DNA from: Acanthochlamys bracteata
Lineage: Eukaryota > Streptophyta > Magnoliopsida > Pandanales > Velloziaceae
Length of the DNA: 64,000 nt
Reading direction: 5' to 3'
Assembly (NCBI GenBank): GCA_019914995.1
Contig: CM034140.1
Location: 3,782,001 to 3,846,000, forward strand
Below are positions 11,242 to 22,497 of this stretch, in pieces (position 1 is the stretch's first letter; the number at the start of each line of letters is the position of its first letter). A model generated the notes under the pieces. That model saw only the letters and a list, made by a program, of their open reading frames with translations, had not been told where the DNA came from and ran no database searches. The position numbers and the translations under genes were made by a program.

Positions 11242-14200
11242 AAGTTAGTGCAAAAATATTATCAATGCCCAACTTGCTCAGTGAGTTATGAAAGATTTTG
11301 CTTGAAACTCCTTTTATCAATATATCTGCTAACTGTGCCTCTAAAGTCACAAAAGGTAACTCAATTAATTTTGAATCCAGTTTCTCTTTGATGAAATGTC
11401 GATTCACTTCAACATGTTTGGTGCGATCATGCTGTACTGGATTATGAGCAATATTTATTGCAGCCTTATTATCACAAAATAGCTTCATAGAACTCTTTTG
11501 AGGAAAACCAAGATCTGTCAATAATATTCGAAGCCATAAAAGTTCACAAACTCCATGTGCCATTCCTCTATATTCAGCTTCAGCAGAAGATCGAGCAACC
11601 ACTTTTTGTTTCTTACTCCTCCATGTGACTAGATTACCTCCAACAAATGTAAAATAGCCAGATATAGAGCGTCTATCCGTCTTATCTCCTGCCCAGTCTG
11701 CATCAGTATATCCATCTATATTTAGATGATTATTCTTTTCGAATAGTAATCCCCCGCTCAGTCCGACTTCGGATATCTCAAAATTGCATTCACGCTTCCA
11801 TATGATCGACACTTGGAGAATGCATAAACTGGCTGACAACGCTCACAGCATATGCTATATCAGGGCGAGTATGTGATAAATAAATCAACCTGCCCATCAA
11901 TCGTTGATATTTTTCCTTAGCTGCTGGTATTTGATTAGGGAGCTCTGCTAAGTTATGATTTTCAATGATAGGTGTGTCGGCAGGTTTACAATCTGACATC
12001 CCTGTCTCAGATAATAAGTCAAGGACATATTTTCTTTGTGATAGAAAAATATCTTGCTTAGATCTGGCCACCTCAATGCCCAAAAAATATTTCAACTCTC
12101 CAAGTTCTTTCATCTCGAATTCAGAGGCTAGATATGTCTTCAATCTTTGAATTTCTTCATGATCATTACTCTGTCGGTAACCATATCTGCTCAAGGCTTG
12201 ACTGAATCTACCAAACTATGCTTTTGGAGATTGCTTCAAACCATATAGAGCCCTTTTTAGCCTGCAGACATATTCAGTTCTTCCCGATACCTCATAGCTA
12301 GGCGAAAGCTCCATATACACTTCTTCTTCTAACTCACAATGAAGAAATGCATTCTTTACATCAAATTGCTGCAAGGGCCAATCAAGATTTGCTGCGAGAG
12401 ATAGCAATACTCTGATAGTATTAATCTTTGCAACTGGGGCAAAAGTCTCGTGATAATCCACTCCATAAGTTTGCGAGTACCCTTTGGCCACTAATCTTGC
12501 CTTATATCTCTCGATTGTTCCATCTGCTTTGTGTTTGATGGTGTACATTCATTTACAACCAACTGCTTTCTTTCCTTTTGGTAATGGTACTATCTCCCAA
12601 GTCATATTCTTCTGAAGACCATCCATCTCCTCATTCATAGCCTTAATCCATCTAGGATCGGATAAAGCTTCTCTAGTGTTAGAAGGAAGTGTCACAGCTG
12701 CCACCTGATTAATGAAAGCAACATATGATGGGGACAGCCTGTGAGAAGACACATGATTAGCAATAGGATATCTGGAGATTTTTCCTTCTGGTGAATATCT
12801 CTTAGGAGGTTTTCCACGATTTTCTCTATGTGGTAACTGATAATTTCTGCAGACAATATTCGATTCATCCATAATAATATTCTGAGTCTCGGTACTTACC
12901 TCAAGGATATCCTCAGGAGTTTGAGCGGGTACTGCAGGATGCGAGAGAGGGGTTTCTTCTACAGCTTCAGCTCTGTCTATCTCTTCAATTTCTTTTTGTT
13001 CAAGTTCAGTAGTTCTAGACTCCTCCAGACATGAATCATGATCCACACATTTTCTCTGACCTTCCTCAGTATGTGTGCTGAGCCAATTTAGATCTTCCGT
13101 AGCTTCTATCTCCCCCTGAAGATCTGAATGTGAAGTTGATCTGACAAAGTAAATTTCCGACTCTAGAAATGTCACATCCATAGTCACAAAGGTACGGCGT
13201 GTAGAAGAATGATAGCACCGATAACCTTTCTGGTGAGGACCATAGCCAAGAAATACGCACCTTAAGGCACATGGATCCAATTTATCTCTTTGAGTTTTCT
13301 GCAAGTGTACTAATACAACAGATCCAAAAATTCGAGGTGGAAGTAAGAGAACAGAAGGTATAGTAACAAATATAGATAAAACCTCAAGTGGTGTCCGAAA
13401 ATTCAGAACTCTAGATCGCATGCGATTAATCACATAAACCGCAGACTGAACTGCATCTACCCAATAATGTTTTGGAACATGAGCTCCAAATAATAAAGCA
13501 CGGGCGGTTTTTAATATATGTCGATTTTTTCTTTCAGCAACTCTATTTTGTTGTGGTGTTTGTGGACAAGAAGTCTCATGAATAATACCATGCTGATGAA
13601 AGTAAGAACTCAAAGATGTATTAACATACTCCCCACCATTATCAGAGCGAAAAATTCGAATAGGAAGAGAAAACTGTGTATGCACCATCTTATGAAACCG
13701 CACAAATATATCAATAATATCACTTTTGTTCTTCAAAGCATATAACCATGTCATGCCTGTGCAATCATCTACAAATGTCACAAACCACCTAATGCCAGTA
13801 AAAGCCATAACTGGAGAGGGTCCCCAAACATCCGAATGGACTAACTCAAACGGAGTTGTTCTTTTATTGCTAACAGAAAAATACGACACTCTATGACTCT
13901 TAGCAAGGATACATGCTTCACACTGAAATTCAGACTCTTTGAGACCGGAAAATAAAGACGGTAGCAAATATTTTAAATGACCAAAGGAAACATGACCTAG
14001 ACGGCGATGCCAAAGCCAGACTTTATTCTTCTTGTCAGTTTCAGATCCACGAACACTGTAAACTCTGCCTGAACTAACATCATACAGATAATATAACCCC
14101 CCTCTTTTAGTACCACGCCCAATTATCTCCTGTGTCTGGATATCCTGAAGTAAGCAAAAATAATGATACATAAGAAAAATGCAATTCAACTGTTCAGTAA

Positions 14201-15458
14201 CTTGTCCAATAGATAAAAGATTGTGTGAGAGAGATGGAACAAGTAGACAATCCTGTAAAGATAGAGATGATGATAATGCCACAGTACCAGCACCTGCCAC
14301 TGGATAACTCTCTCCATTGGCATATGTCACATTATTTCTAACTGGAGCACTTACGATATGAAAATTTTTCGGATCGAATGTCATATGATCCGTAGCTCCA
14401 GAATCTAAAATCCATCCTATATCCCGTTGTGAATCTAAAACAGTAAAGGCAAAGCTTTGGTTACCTGAAATTGGAGAATCTGAATTAACCTGCGACACCA
14501 GAGATAGAACTGGTGAAGGAGTAGTCGATGATATAGAGGATGAAGGATTAGTTAAAGTGAGGTCTGCAACTCCAGACGCTACACCAGAGATCTTTTTGTC
14601 TTGTTTCTTCTTCTTCTTCAATTCCTCCCACCAATCAAGATAACCAACTAACTGAAAGCATGAATTCTGAGTATGCCCAGCTTTACCACAATGAGTACAC
14701 TGTCCTTCTTGTGCTTTTTGCTTCACTTGGGATTTAGGATTTTTGGAGGCCACAGCAGCAATAACTCCAATATCGTTAGAACTCATCATAACTACTCGTC
14801 GTTGCTCCTCACGACGAATGTAGTTATAAAATGCTTCTAATCCAGGGAAGGCATCTGTTCGTAGTAGATCACTACTGGCTTTATCAAATGTATCATCAAG
14901 CCCAGCCAAAAAAATATAGACACGTTCCCTCTCAATCTCCTGTTGTCGAGCTAATATATCATTAGCACAACACATCCTAATTGGATTACGAAAATCCAAT
15001 TCTTGCCATATGCTCTGTAATTCTGCATAGTATGCTGTAACGGGCCTTCAATTTTGCTTTAATTTGAATGCCCTGCATGTTAATTCATAAATCTGAGATA
15101 TGTCAGAATTATCATAGTAAATTTTGGACACAGCAGTCCAAACATCTCTGGCAGTAGGAAGCCGAATAAAAAGCTCCATCACAGCTGGTTCCATAGAGTT
15201 GATTAACCATCCTTTGACAATAGCATTGTCAGTTCTCCACCGGGCATAAGTAGGATCAGTCTCTTGAGGTCGTGCTATTTCTCCGGTCAAATAGCCCATC
15301 TTATCCTTTTCAGCAATGTACATCTCAACAACTTGAGACCAAAGAGAATAGTTAGAACCATTTAGTTTAACACTAATGGCGGATGATGAATCACCTTGTA
15401 CGCTGATAATAGGAGTAGCTATTGAAGCAACTGGAGCGAGAACACCTGAACTTTCCAT
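11240..15458 (-). pseudogene. Copia gag-pol polyprotein, disrupted
   Basis: The frame starts at 15458 (MESSGVL). In order it shows: the gag region, a CX2CX4HX4C zinc knuckle (CTHCGKAGHTQNSC), protease with LDSGATDH, the integrase HHCC region (LWHRRLGH) and D-D-E core (HSDVWG, RSDNGGEY, AERKNR), reverse transcriptase, and RNase H (YTDADWAG, SSAEAEYR, QHDRTKHVE). Breaks: in-frame stops at 15048-15050, 12549-12551 and 12216-12218; an internal deletion near 12165 joining YGYRQSN to DHEEIQ that removes the YxDD catalytic segment of RT; and small indels near 11793 and just downstream that shift the frame before RNase H. The stops at 12549 and 12216 fall where the family normally has tryptophan. No functional product is expected. 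Confidence 0.93.
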
Positions 15459-15476
15459 TTACCCCTTTTTTTTTTT

Positions 15477-16112
15477 TTAAAATTTATAAAAAGGTTCAGT
15501 GAGCCGGGCCGGGCTAGATCTGTTGGATCGGGCCTGGTCTACACTGAATCGAACCGGTTCAGTGTTGTCTGCGGTCGGGTCGGGCGGCGGCGGTCCAGAT
15601 CGACTCGATCGGCCGGCAGAGAGGCGGCGACTGTTGATCGAGCACGAGGCGGCGACGGTCGATCGAGCTCGAGGTGGCGACGGTCGATCGAGCACGAATA
15701 GCGGCAGCGGACAGGAGTCGGCGGCGATTCTCGAAATCCGATGGCGAATCGATGGCGATTGACGGCGAGTCGGCGGCGATTGCTCCTGCGGCAGTTCGAC
15801 AGCGCTTACGACAGTAGCAGCGGAAGAAGATGACGACAGCAGCGGTGACGGCGATGACGACAGCGGAGGTGACGGCAACGAAAGCGCGGTGGTGGCAGCG
15901 ACGGCAGAAGCACGGTGGTGATTGTTTTTTTTATTTTTATTTTTATTTTTATTTTTTTTTCTTCGATAGATCTAATCCGATTAAATTACCGGACTTGTTT
16001 TTGGTCGGAATTTCTAACCGTTATAATCGTATCTCTACGATTATAACGGATGTCGGAATCTGGCCGTCGCAGTCGTTTTCTCCACGACGGTGGCGAGCAG
16101 ATCTAGGGTTTT
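15477..16112 (-). other. Copia leader between PBS and gag, with GC-rich core
   Basis: About 640 bp of untranslated leader. 15500-15900 is strikingly GC-rich (GGCGGCGA, TCGATCGAGC motifs) for this AT-rich window. A 133-codon open frame on the minus strand is low-complexity Ser/Pro/Arg and looks like a by-product of composition. A pyrimidine/A-T stretch (TTTTTATTTTTATTTTT) lies at 15926-15958. Confidence 0.6.
15626..15700. repeat. Three-copy 25-bp tandem repeat in copia leader
   Basis: Units start at 15626, 15651 and 15676, each beginning GGCGAC and containing GATCGAGC and ending near CACGA/CTCGA. The second and third differ at a few positions. It lies in the element's GC-rich leader. Confidence 0.85.
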
Positions 16113-16124
16113 GCTCTGGTACCA
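16113..16124 (-). other. Primer binding site (initiator tRNA-Met)
   Basis: TGGTACCAGAGC on the minus strand sits at the inner edge of the 5' LTR. It differs at one base from TGGTATCAGAGC, the standard plant copia PBS complementary to the 3' end of initiator tRNA-Met. Confidence 0.88.
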
Positions 16125-16317
16125 AAATGAAAAACTCTTTCAATCTTATTATTATCATTCAATATAAGTACATATATATAGACTCCTTATAAATCTAAAT
16201 AAGGAGAGTTTTAAATAAAAAAAGATATCTAAATATAATTTTAATAAAGATATCCAAAATAAAATATAATTCTAAAAAAAAATATTTAAAATAATATATT
16301 ATTGACTCACGCCAACA
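16125..16317 (-). repeat. 5' LTR of copia element
   Basis: Pairs with 11040-11232 over 193 bp, with 13 mismatches that are all transitions by my hand alignment. It begins TGTTGG on the minus strand and abuts the PBS side. TGTAC at 16318-16322 follows as the second target-duplication copy. Confidence 0.92.
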
Positions 16318-16322
16318 TGTAC

Positions 16323-16826
16323 TTACTAGAAATAATTTAATATGGTACCTAGCTACCGGTAAGAGTATAGTTGTCACATCCTTATCGAATCTTCTGGTTC
16401 AATATGAAAAACTTCGATTCGGAATATCAAATAATCCGGATTTGCGAATGAACCGCTCGTGCATGCGATCGTTTCGATCCGAATTGATCTGTCTGAATTC
16501 ATAAAAAATCTTCGACTCGTCCGGACAGGTCGATGCGGATATGAATTAAAAACATTATCGTTACTATGATAGTGCATATAGTGTCAATCCGAGCAAAATG
16601 TCCAAAATATAGAATCATGTCCAACACTGCACGAACCATAATGCAGCAGCATGTCAGCATCACCACTAGCACCAGCAGCTTCAGTCACTGCTCCTCCGAC
16701 GGAGGTGCTGTTTTGCGTACGATCGAGCTCCTTTGACGAGAACGAGATCGCTGCCGCTGCTTTTTCGTAGTGATCGAGAGCTCACTTGGCGAGATTGAGA
16801 TCGCTACCACTGCTCCTCTGTCGATA
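16323..16826. other. Intergenic, possibly degraded gene DNA
   Basis: No intact gene. 16640-16826 continues in the orientation of the J-protein-like fragment next to it with a minus-strand frame (residues SSKELDR and VTEAAGASG) that is broken by a stop. It may be part of the same decayed locus, but I cannot assign it. Confidence 0.3.
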
Positions 16827-16958
16827 TCAAAGATCTAGTTCGGCGAAGCGAAGACAGTTAGGAAGATCTCGATCAAAGAGAAGCCGTTTCGCGATATCTA
16901 GCCAGCGTTCGGCTTGAACCCACTGATTGATTACTGCACTGGTGCACTTCGCTGCCAT
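16827..16958 (-). pseudogene. J-domain protein N-terminal fragment (putative)
   Basis: An ATG at 16958 opens a 43-codon frame ending in TGA at 16827. It contains NQWVQAERWLDIAKRLL and RDLPNCLRFAEL. This matches the N-terminal helical region (QAERLLEIAEKLL...RDL...FA.LA) that precedes the J domain in a family of plant DnaJ-like proteins, as I recall that family. No HPD-containing J domain is visible downstream, and the frame carries stops at 16827 and again near 16783. The piece is probably a pseudogene fragment. Confidence 0.42.
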
Positions 16959-16994
16959 TTGACAGTTCCATTTTGGGATTCTTATTTATCGACT

Positions 16995-17381
16995 TTATCG
17001 TGATCCGAATCCGATATTGCGTTCGAGTAGTTCAGCTTCCCCAGGTATAAGTTCGGCCGCTTCGAACGATACGTGGACCCCACCAGTGGCTTCGTCCCTC
17101 ACGGAATTGATTCGATCTCCGGAGTTATCTCTAAAAACATTACCATCTTCGATAGCACCATTTCCGCCTGTCTCTTCCTTCCGCTATTCGATAACAGCAA
17201 CTATCAGAGGTTTCTTGTTCTCATCTACTTTCACAGCAGAGGCTTCTACATGGGCAGTAACCCACTGAAGAAGTACATTTCGTTGCTTGGCTTGTTTTAT
17301 GTGAAAAATAGTAGGCATGTGGTTATTATAGTGGAACAATTTCTTCGAGTAATTGGATCTAAACAGTAGAGAAGAAGACAA
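16995..17381 (-). other. Unassigned coding-like remnant
   Basis: One minus-strand frame is open from 17381 to 16995 except for a single TAG at 17184-17186. Visible segments include VLLQWVTAHVEASAVKV and GGVHVSFEAAELIPGEAEL. I do not recognise the family. It directly precedes the J-protein-like fragment on the same strand, so both might come from one decayed locus. Confidence 0.3.
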
Positions 17382-17997
17382 AGAGATCTAGCCATTATGG
17401 TTCTAGATGATGAAGTTATAGCAGTGGTGATGCTATTTATCCAGCAAGTCGATCCGTTAACGTTCGATTCGGTTCTACCAATAGTACAAAATGTTAAACA
17501 TTTCAAACATAAATCATACAAACATTCCACTGGAATTTAATTTTGTAAGTGTGATTTTGTGGGGTTTTCCTCGCCGAGTATCAGTATCCCATTTTGACTG
17601 GTAGATTAACTTGGATACTAGCTTGCAGCAAGGACAATGCACCAAATATTACCCAATCCGTGTTGATCCTACCCCTGAACTCTACACCATCCCCCAACTC
17701 AAACACCACAAAAGAAAACAACCTCAGCAGTGAAACACAAGTACCAATTTATAATCTTGGCTGCTTACTGTCTGCCAGCAAGCAATGGAATTACGAGGAT
17801 GTTTTGCACAGCTTAAACTTCCTTATTCTATATACTTTTCAGTATTTTATTTTCTAAAATTTTGTATAATATTATTAATTTTTTTAGATTTAAAATTTTT
17901 TAAATAATTCATACATCATAAAATTATTATATTAAATATGAGAAAGTAACAAATTTATTTCTAAAAAGTATGTAAAATTTTTTTATATGTAATTCCA
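17382..17997. other. Intergenic, nothing assigned
   Basis: Short open frames occur on both strands (for example 17594-17857 plus) but show no recognisable domain. 17830-17990 reverts to AT-rich repeat-like sequence. Confidence 0.5.
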
Positions 17998-18147
17998 AAC
18001 CGGTACCACTCCTAACTTTCTGAAGACCTCTTCCTCATCGTGAAAGTTAGAAACAAGAAGGGTTGCGCCCAGGTACAGCTTCTGTTTGACGATAGAGACC
18101 TTTCGATGCAACGCCGCACAGCTCTCATGAAGCGTAGAATCCAGAAA
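17998..18147 (-). other. Unassigned coding-like fragment
   Basis: A minus-strand frame without stops over about 48 codons reads DIDFLDSTLHESC followed by ALHRKVSIVKQKLYL and HDEEEVFRKLGVV. The composition is protein-like and contrasts with the AT-rich flank. A TGA lies just upstream of it in frame and no start or splice context is evident. I do not recognise the family; it could be a captured exon or pseudogene piece downstream of SCARECROW. Confidence 0.3.
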
Positions 18148-18488
18148 ATCAATGTCCTCTCAAACTCCAATGCAAACCAAAACAAGCCAAACCAAACCAA
18201 ACCAAACCTAACCCACCCATCTCATCCCTTTGCCCAATCTCTCTCCTTCACTTCACACCTTTGTCCTTTGGGTACTGCTACTACCGATGTAAACAAAATT
18301 GCCCGGTAATTAAGCTCACGTAATTAAGATCACACTAAATCTTATACGAGCTAGTTTGTTCGATCGAAGTTTATTAAGCAAGAAGAAGAAATTGGACTAA
18401 CTAAAAGAAGAAAAAAGATCGACTGTTTACGACCGCAACTTGAAAAACTGCAAGCAAATGCAAGTGCAACGACCGAAAGTAGAAAGGT

Positions 18489-21400
18489 CTAAAAACTATT
18501 ATAACGGGAAATAGGAACCAGTGTAGCAGCAGGATGCCAAGCAGAGGCTGACAGAAGTGAAAGATCTTTCCATCCAAGCTTCAAAGTCCCGTTCTCTTCA
18601 ACAAGAGTATAACCATCACAGGGAAACATGCCGAGAAGTAATGTTGCTTGCGCTGCAGCATTGCCAGCGAGAGAGACACTACGAAATCCAGACTGGCTCA
18701 ACTTTTCTCGCCAACTATTGAACTTGATCTCGCCGCGAGAAGGTCCGGCAACCGCAAGCACATTACGGATTTCCCTTGAGAGCAGCTGTTGCTCGACAAT
18801 GTGGCGCTCTGGGCTTTCCTCACTGTAGCTTGCACCAAGAGAGTCGAACATTGCTGAGTAGTAATGGATTGCTTCTACGAACCGAGCGAGGAACGGACCT
18901 GCTGGACTCAAGTCTTGTTCTACCATTGTTACCACCTTCGGCGAAAGCCTACATTCGTTGATAATTGAAAACAAATTAATCCTAGCGCAAGAAGTGAAGA
19001 ACTATGCCTGAAGTAATAAACTAAACAAGTAAATGTGTGAGAGTGCTTATAAAAAAACATTTTTAAATTTTAAATATTTTGTTTTATTTATATTTTAAAA
19101 AATAAAAATTATAGATATATATAATATATAACTAACAGTTATTTATATTTTCTAAATTTAAAAAAATTCTTAAAAAACGTGTATGAATACTAAAAGCTAA
19201 CTTCAGATAACAACTCTCATTTTGAGCATCAGAGCAATGGTCGTTTGGAAAGAGAAACGAAAATCATTAGAATGCAATGGTTGCAAATATTCAAGAGTTT
19301 TGAGGGAGAGGCCAAGAATGTTAGCTCCAACAGAAGCAACAGCTGCAACACACAGTGAAAGTAATCATGGCATTGAGAAAGGTAATAATAAGGACCGTTT
19401 TTATGTAAAGGAAACAAACAACACCAAAAGCTTTGAGATGAATGTAAAAGAAAAAACTTCTAGGAAGTCTAGAAAGTGAATCATGCTAATAATCGCCAAC
19501 TTTTTTAAGTTCAAAATTGATCTCTCCAAAGTGATCCCAAAGCAATGTTCTTTTTTGCCGGAGAGAAGAAAAAGGAAAGATCAGAAACCACCCTTTTATA
19601 TACTTTATATATATAACAAGTAATCATGGCAGTAAAGAAACAGCAAATAACTATCAGCGTAGAAGAAGGAAACCCACCTCAAAAAATAACCCAAAGCATG
19701 ATCAACAGAACATGTCTATGTTCAATATTTGAACAAATGGGAATGCAAGTGTCGGGCTTCTTCTCTTACCTCTGTAGTAAACAAAGGGTGTTGGTGTCAG
19801 AACCCGTGACATCGTAGAGCGAATGGTGAAGCCAGTGCACTGCTACCGCTTCCCGGCGGCTAACTCCTAGCCTTTCAGGATCCACATTACCAGCCTTCTC
19901 CGCTACTGGAACGAACTCAAACGGCAGCCGTAAGGTTTCAGCGAAATCTGAAAGCCGTTTGCCTGTAGCTTCGAGCGTTTCCATGGACGAACCAAGTCCT
20001 GTCAGACGAACTCTAGGTGGGCCACCGGGACGGGAAGCGAGTATATGAAACAATCCCGGCCATTGTAGACCTTGCATGATATCGAGATCGATAATGTGAA
20101 CACGGTCCTCGCGCTCGAAAGCTTCTTGGATCGCTTGGTTAGCAGTGAAGTGAGAGAACTTGACAAACGGGCTGATGCCGTTAAAGACTTGAAAGGCGGA
20201 GGCAAGACGGCCGCGGTAGGCGGAAGTCAGTGGAGCGTAGATACCAAGGCAAGAGCTTACCAAACGAGCAGACATGGCGTCCGAGAAGTAGGCCGCGACA
20301 CGCTGCGCTGAAGTGCCGAACGGCGTGGCGAGCTCGGAGATTTCTAGAAGCATTCTGTTGGCTTCTTCAAGGTTGTTGGCGGACACGGCTTCCGCACACT
20401 GGAGAAGAAGGGTTAGTAGATGGAGCCCTTCTTCATCGCGCTTCTGTTGCTGGAGCTCCTCTTTCTGCTCTCTCACAATTGCTGGTCTTGATGTTGACCG
20501 CGGGGCGGTGGACGGCGGTGTTGCCTCTTCTGATGAAGCCGTTGTCGAACTTCGTCGCTGCTGTTGTGGTGCCTTCGGCGGCGGCGGTGGTGGATGATTT
20601 TGAACTTGGTTGGCAAGAGTACCAGAGCTTGGTTCATCCCAGCTTTGCAGTTGAGAAGAGCCGGCAACAGTTGAAGCAGCAGCACTAGATACAGCTGCAG
20701 GATGTGGGGGCAAACACTGAGCCCGTCTTAGTGCGGCCGGCAGGGTTTGTACTATTTCATGTCTCGAATCTCTCGGTCTCTTCTCCGATGGCGGATTAGG
20801 CACACTTGTAGCTGCAGGTAAAGGAGCTATGACCGGCGGTGGAGGAGGCGCTGGTTGGTCAGAGATAAGAGAACGCAACCGGTACTCAAGAACAGCAGCA
20901 AGGCTTGGATTACACGGCTGGATAACATCACGAACGTTGTGAATCAGCTGAGGGATGGATACCTCTGCCGATGAGTTCTCGATCAAGTCTCTTATTATGC
21001 CATCTACCCATGCCGTAGTTAAACCGCCGTTACTGGCTTGCTCTTCCGCCCCCGTCGAGCTTTTCCCAACTAAAGGCAAGTTTGCAGAACCACTAGTACT
21101 CCTTTCGAGCTCAGAAGGGAACAGTGGAAGTCCAGAAAACCCATACACATGTTGCGAAATCCCTGAAGAAGGAAGCGGTGGTAACGTAGACGAAGACGAC
21201 TGTAGCAAAGGTGGAGTTTGGTTATTACTTGAAGGGATCAGAGAAGAAGGGTTAGAGTTAGGAAACAGATGTGTTGTTGGGTTTGAAGCTGCAAAATCTC
21301 CGACGAAAACACCGGTGGTGGTGTTAGCCCGACGCACAAGTCTTGCGCTATTAGAGTAAGAAGACGGTGAAGAATCTCCTTGCTGGATATCGAGCTCTGA

Positions 21401-21673
21401 TGACGGTCTTTTTCTCACCATCGTGTTGTAGTAGTAATCTTGATTTTGAACCAGCTGCTGCTGCTGCTCTAAAAGAAGAAAGAGTTCGTCTTGATTGTTG
21501 ATATTGTTGTTGTTGCTGGTGTACTCATGAAGTTGGTTATGTTGTTGGTGATAAGGAACTAGCAGTGATGGAGTAGTAGAAGTAGATGAAGAAGGGATAA
21601 GAAGAGCAGGTGAAGGGTTGGAATCATGGGAAGAGAAGGTTGTTGTTGTGGGGAGAAGAAGGAAGGATGCCAT
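18489..21673 (-). CDS. SCR: SCARECROW GRAS-family transcription factor
   Basis: Coding exons on the minus strand are 21673-19770 and 18948-18489, with one 821-bp intron splitting an Arg codon; the product is 787 residues. The N-terminal 400 residues are low-complexity Ser/Asn/Gln/Pro, with an SCR-typical block ([14 protein letters not shown], residues 222-235). The GRAS domain follows: first leucine-rich region ([18 protein letters not shown], from about 417), VHIID (525-529), the region around [18 protein letters not shown] and [14 protein letters not shown], and the C-terminal SAW motif ([13 protein letters not shown]). SCR with SHORT-ROOT specifies endodermis and ground-tissue asymmetric division. 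The ATG at 21673 is the first in-frame ATG; the codon at 21685 is TTG. A small upstream ORF overlaps this start. Confidence 0.95.
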
Positions 21674-21705
21674 CAGAAAAAACAAGAGGAATGTGCTCTG
21701 CGCAT
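21673..21705 (-). promoter_or_regulatory. uORF overlapping the SCARECROW start (TGATG)
   Basis: A minus-strand ATG at 21705 opens a 10-codon frame ([10 protein letters not shown]) ending in TGA at 21675-21673. The last A of that stop is the first base of the SCARECROW ATG. If included in the mRNA it would force ribosomes either to leak past it or to restart at the overlapping start codon. The arrangement is seen in the sequence; any regulatory effect is inference. Confidence 0.55.
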
Positions 21706-22079
21706 GCGGAGGGGAGCACCGGCAGCAGCAACAATAGCAAACGATTACAAAGAGAAGAAGAACAAGATGCTTTGAAACAAACAGAGAGTGAATAATACTA
21801 ACAACAATAATAGAGGATTGAAGAGTTGTTGCGGCGCCGGACGCGAGATGAAGCTGAGCAAGGGAAGAGTTTTGGGTTCCGGTTTCAGTCTGGAAGAACG
21901 CAACATGCGATGAGTCCAGTCAGGATTTGGATGGTAGCAGGACGGTTTTTCTGCAAGCAACTATAGGTTCGTTTGCGTGAGCCAAAAAATACTATAAAAT
22001 AGAAATACGTACGCAAATTTCTCAAATTCTAGGAATAATTACATTCTTAAATTTCAAACTTGTGCGTTATTATTAAGCC
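21706..22079. other. SCARECROW upstream region
   Basis: Presumed 5' leader and proximal promoter on the minus strand. It is more GC-balanced up to about 21960, with purine-rich AGAGAAGAAGAAC stretches on the plus strand. Beyond 21960 it becomes AT-rich intergenic sequence. No core promoter element was assigned. Confidence 0.4.
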
Positions 22080-22320
22080 CGCGTTTGGAATTCTTATAAA
22101 AGTGTTTCAAAAACTCATTTTATTTCGTAATTTTTACAAAATTTTTGTCATACTTTATAAATTTTATTTAAAATTTTAAAAAATATAAAATAAAATTTAT
22201 GTAGTAAGATTTTTTATTTTTTTTGATAAAAAAATAGAGATTACTTTTTATAAAATAAAATAAAATATTTTTTTACAAAAATTATTTTCATAAATTGCTT
22301 ATTTCAATAAATACGCTTAG
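22080..22320. repeat. AT-rich MITE-like repeat, family A
   Basis: Opens CCGCGTTTGGAATTC and closes near AAATACGCTTAGCG. It has family A interior features (ATTTAAAATTTTAAAAAATA, TTTATGTAGTAAGATTTTT). Ends are imperfect. It lies upstream of SCARECROW. Confidence 0.5.
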
Positions 22321-22497
22321 CGTACTTGTTGAAATAAGCAGCGTTGCTCGTTGATAAGCCGTGACAATCAGTTTATTAAGAACAATAAATACTTGTACCC
22401 AAATATAGAGAAATATTATCAAAAGCTTATTTTAAGTCCAAATAATGATCCGAGGCTTTTGGCATTATTTCTTCCACGAGTTCATTCCTCAAAAGCT

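Larger units (their letters stand above)
11040..16317 (-). mobile_element. Ty1/copia LTR retrotransposon, decayed
   Basis: A 5278-bp element oriented on the minus strand. It has two 193-bp LTRs, a flanking 5-bp target duplication, a PBS complementary to initiator tRNA-Met, a purine-rich tract, and gag-protease-integrase-RT-RNase H order, which defines copia. It is non-autonomous now: in-frame stops, frameshifts and loss of the RT active-site segment break the polyprotein. LTR divergence is about 13 of 193 sites (about 93% identity), so the insertion is neither recent nor ancient. It sits between CHX15 and SCARECROW and interrupts no recognised gene. Confidence 0.95.

Noticed and set aside
15477..15878. 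133-codon minus-strand open frame in the copia leader.
   Set aside because: Low-complexity Ser/Pro/Arg produced by GC-rich repeats; no domain and overlaps known untranslated leader.
20230..20688. 152-codon plus-strand frame opposite SCARECROW exon 1.
   Set aside because: Antisense shadow of the Pro/Gln/Ser-rich coding sequence; no recognised domain.
21674..21685. Extended SCARECROW N-terminus starting at 21685.
   Set aside because: The codon there is TTG, not ATG. The first in-frame ATG is at 21673.
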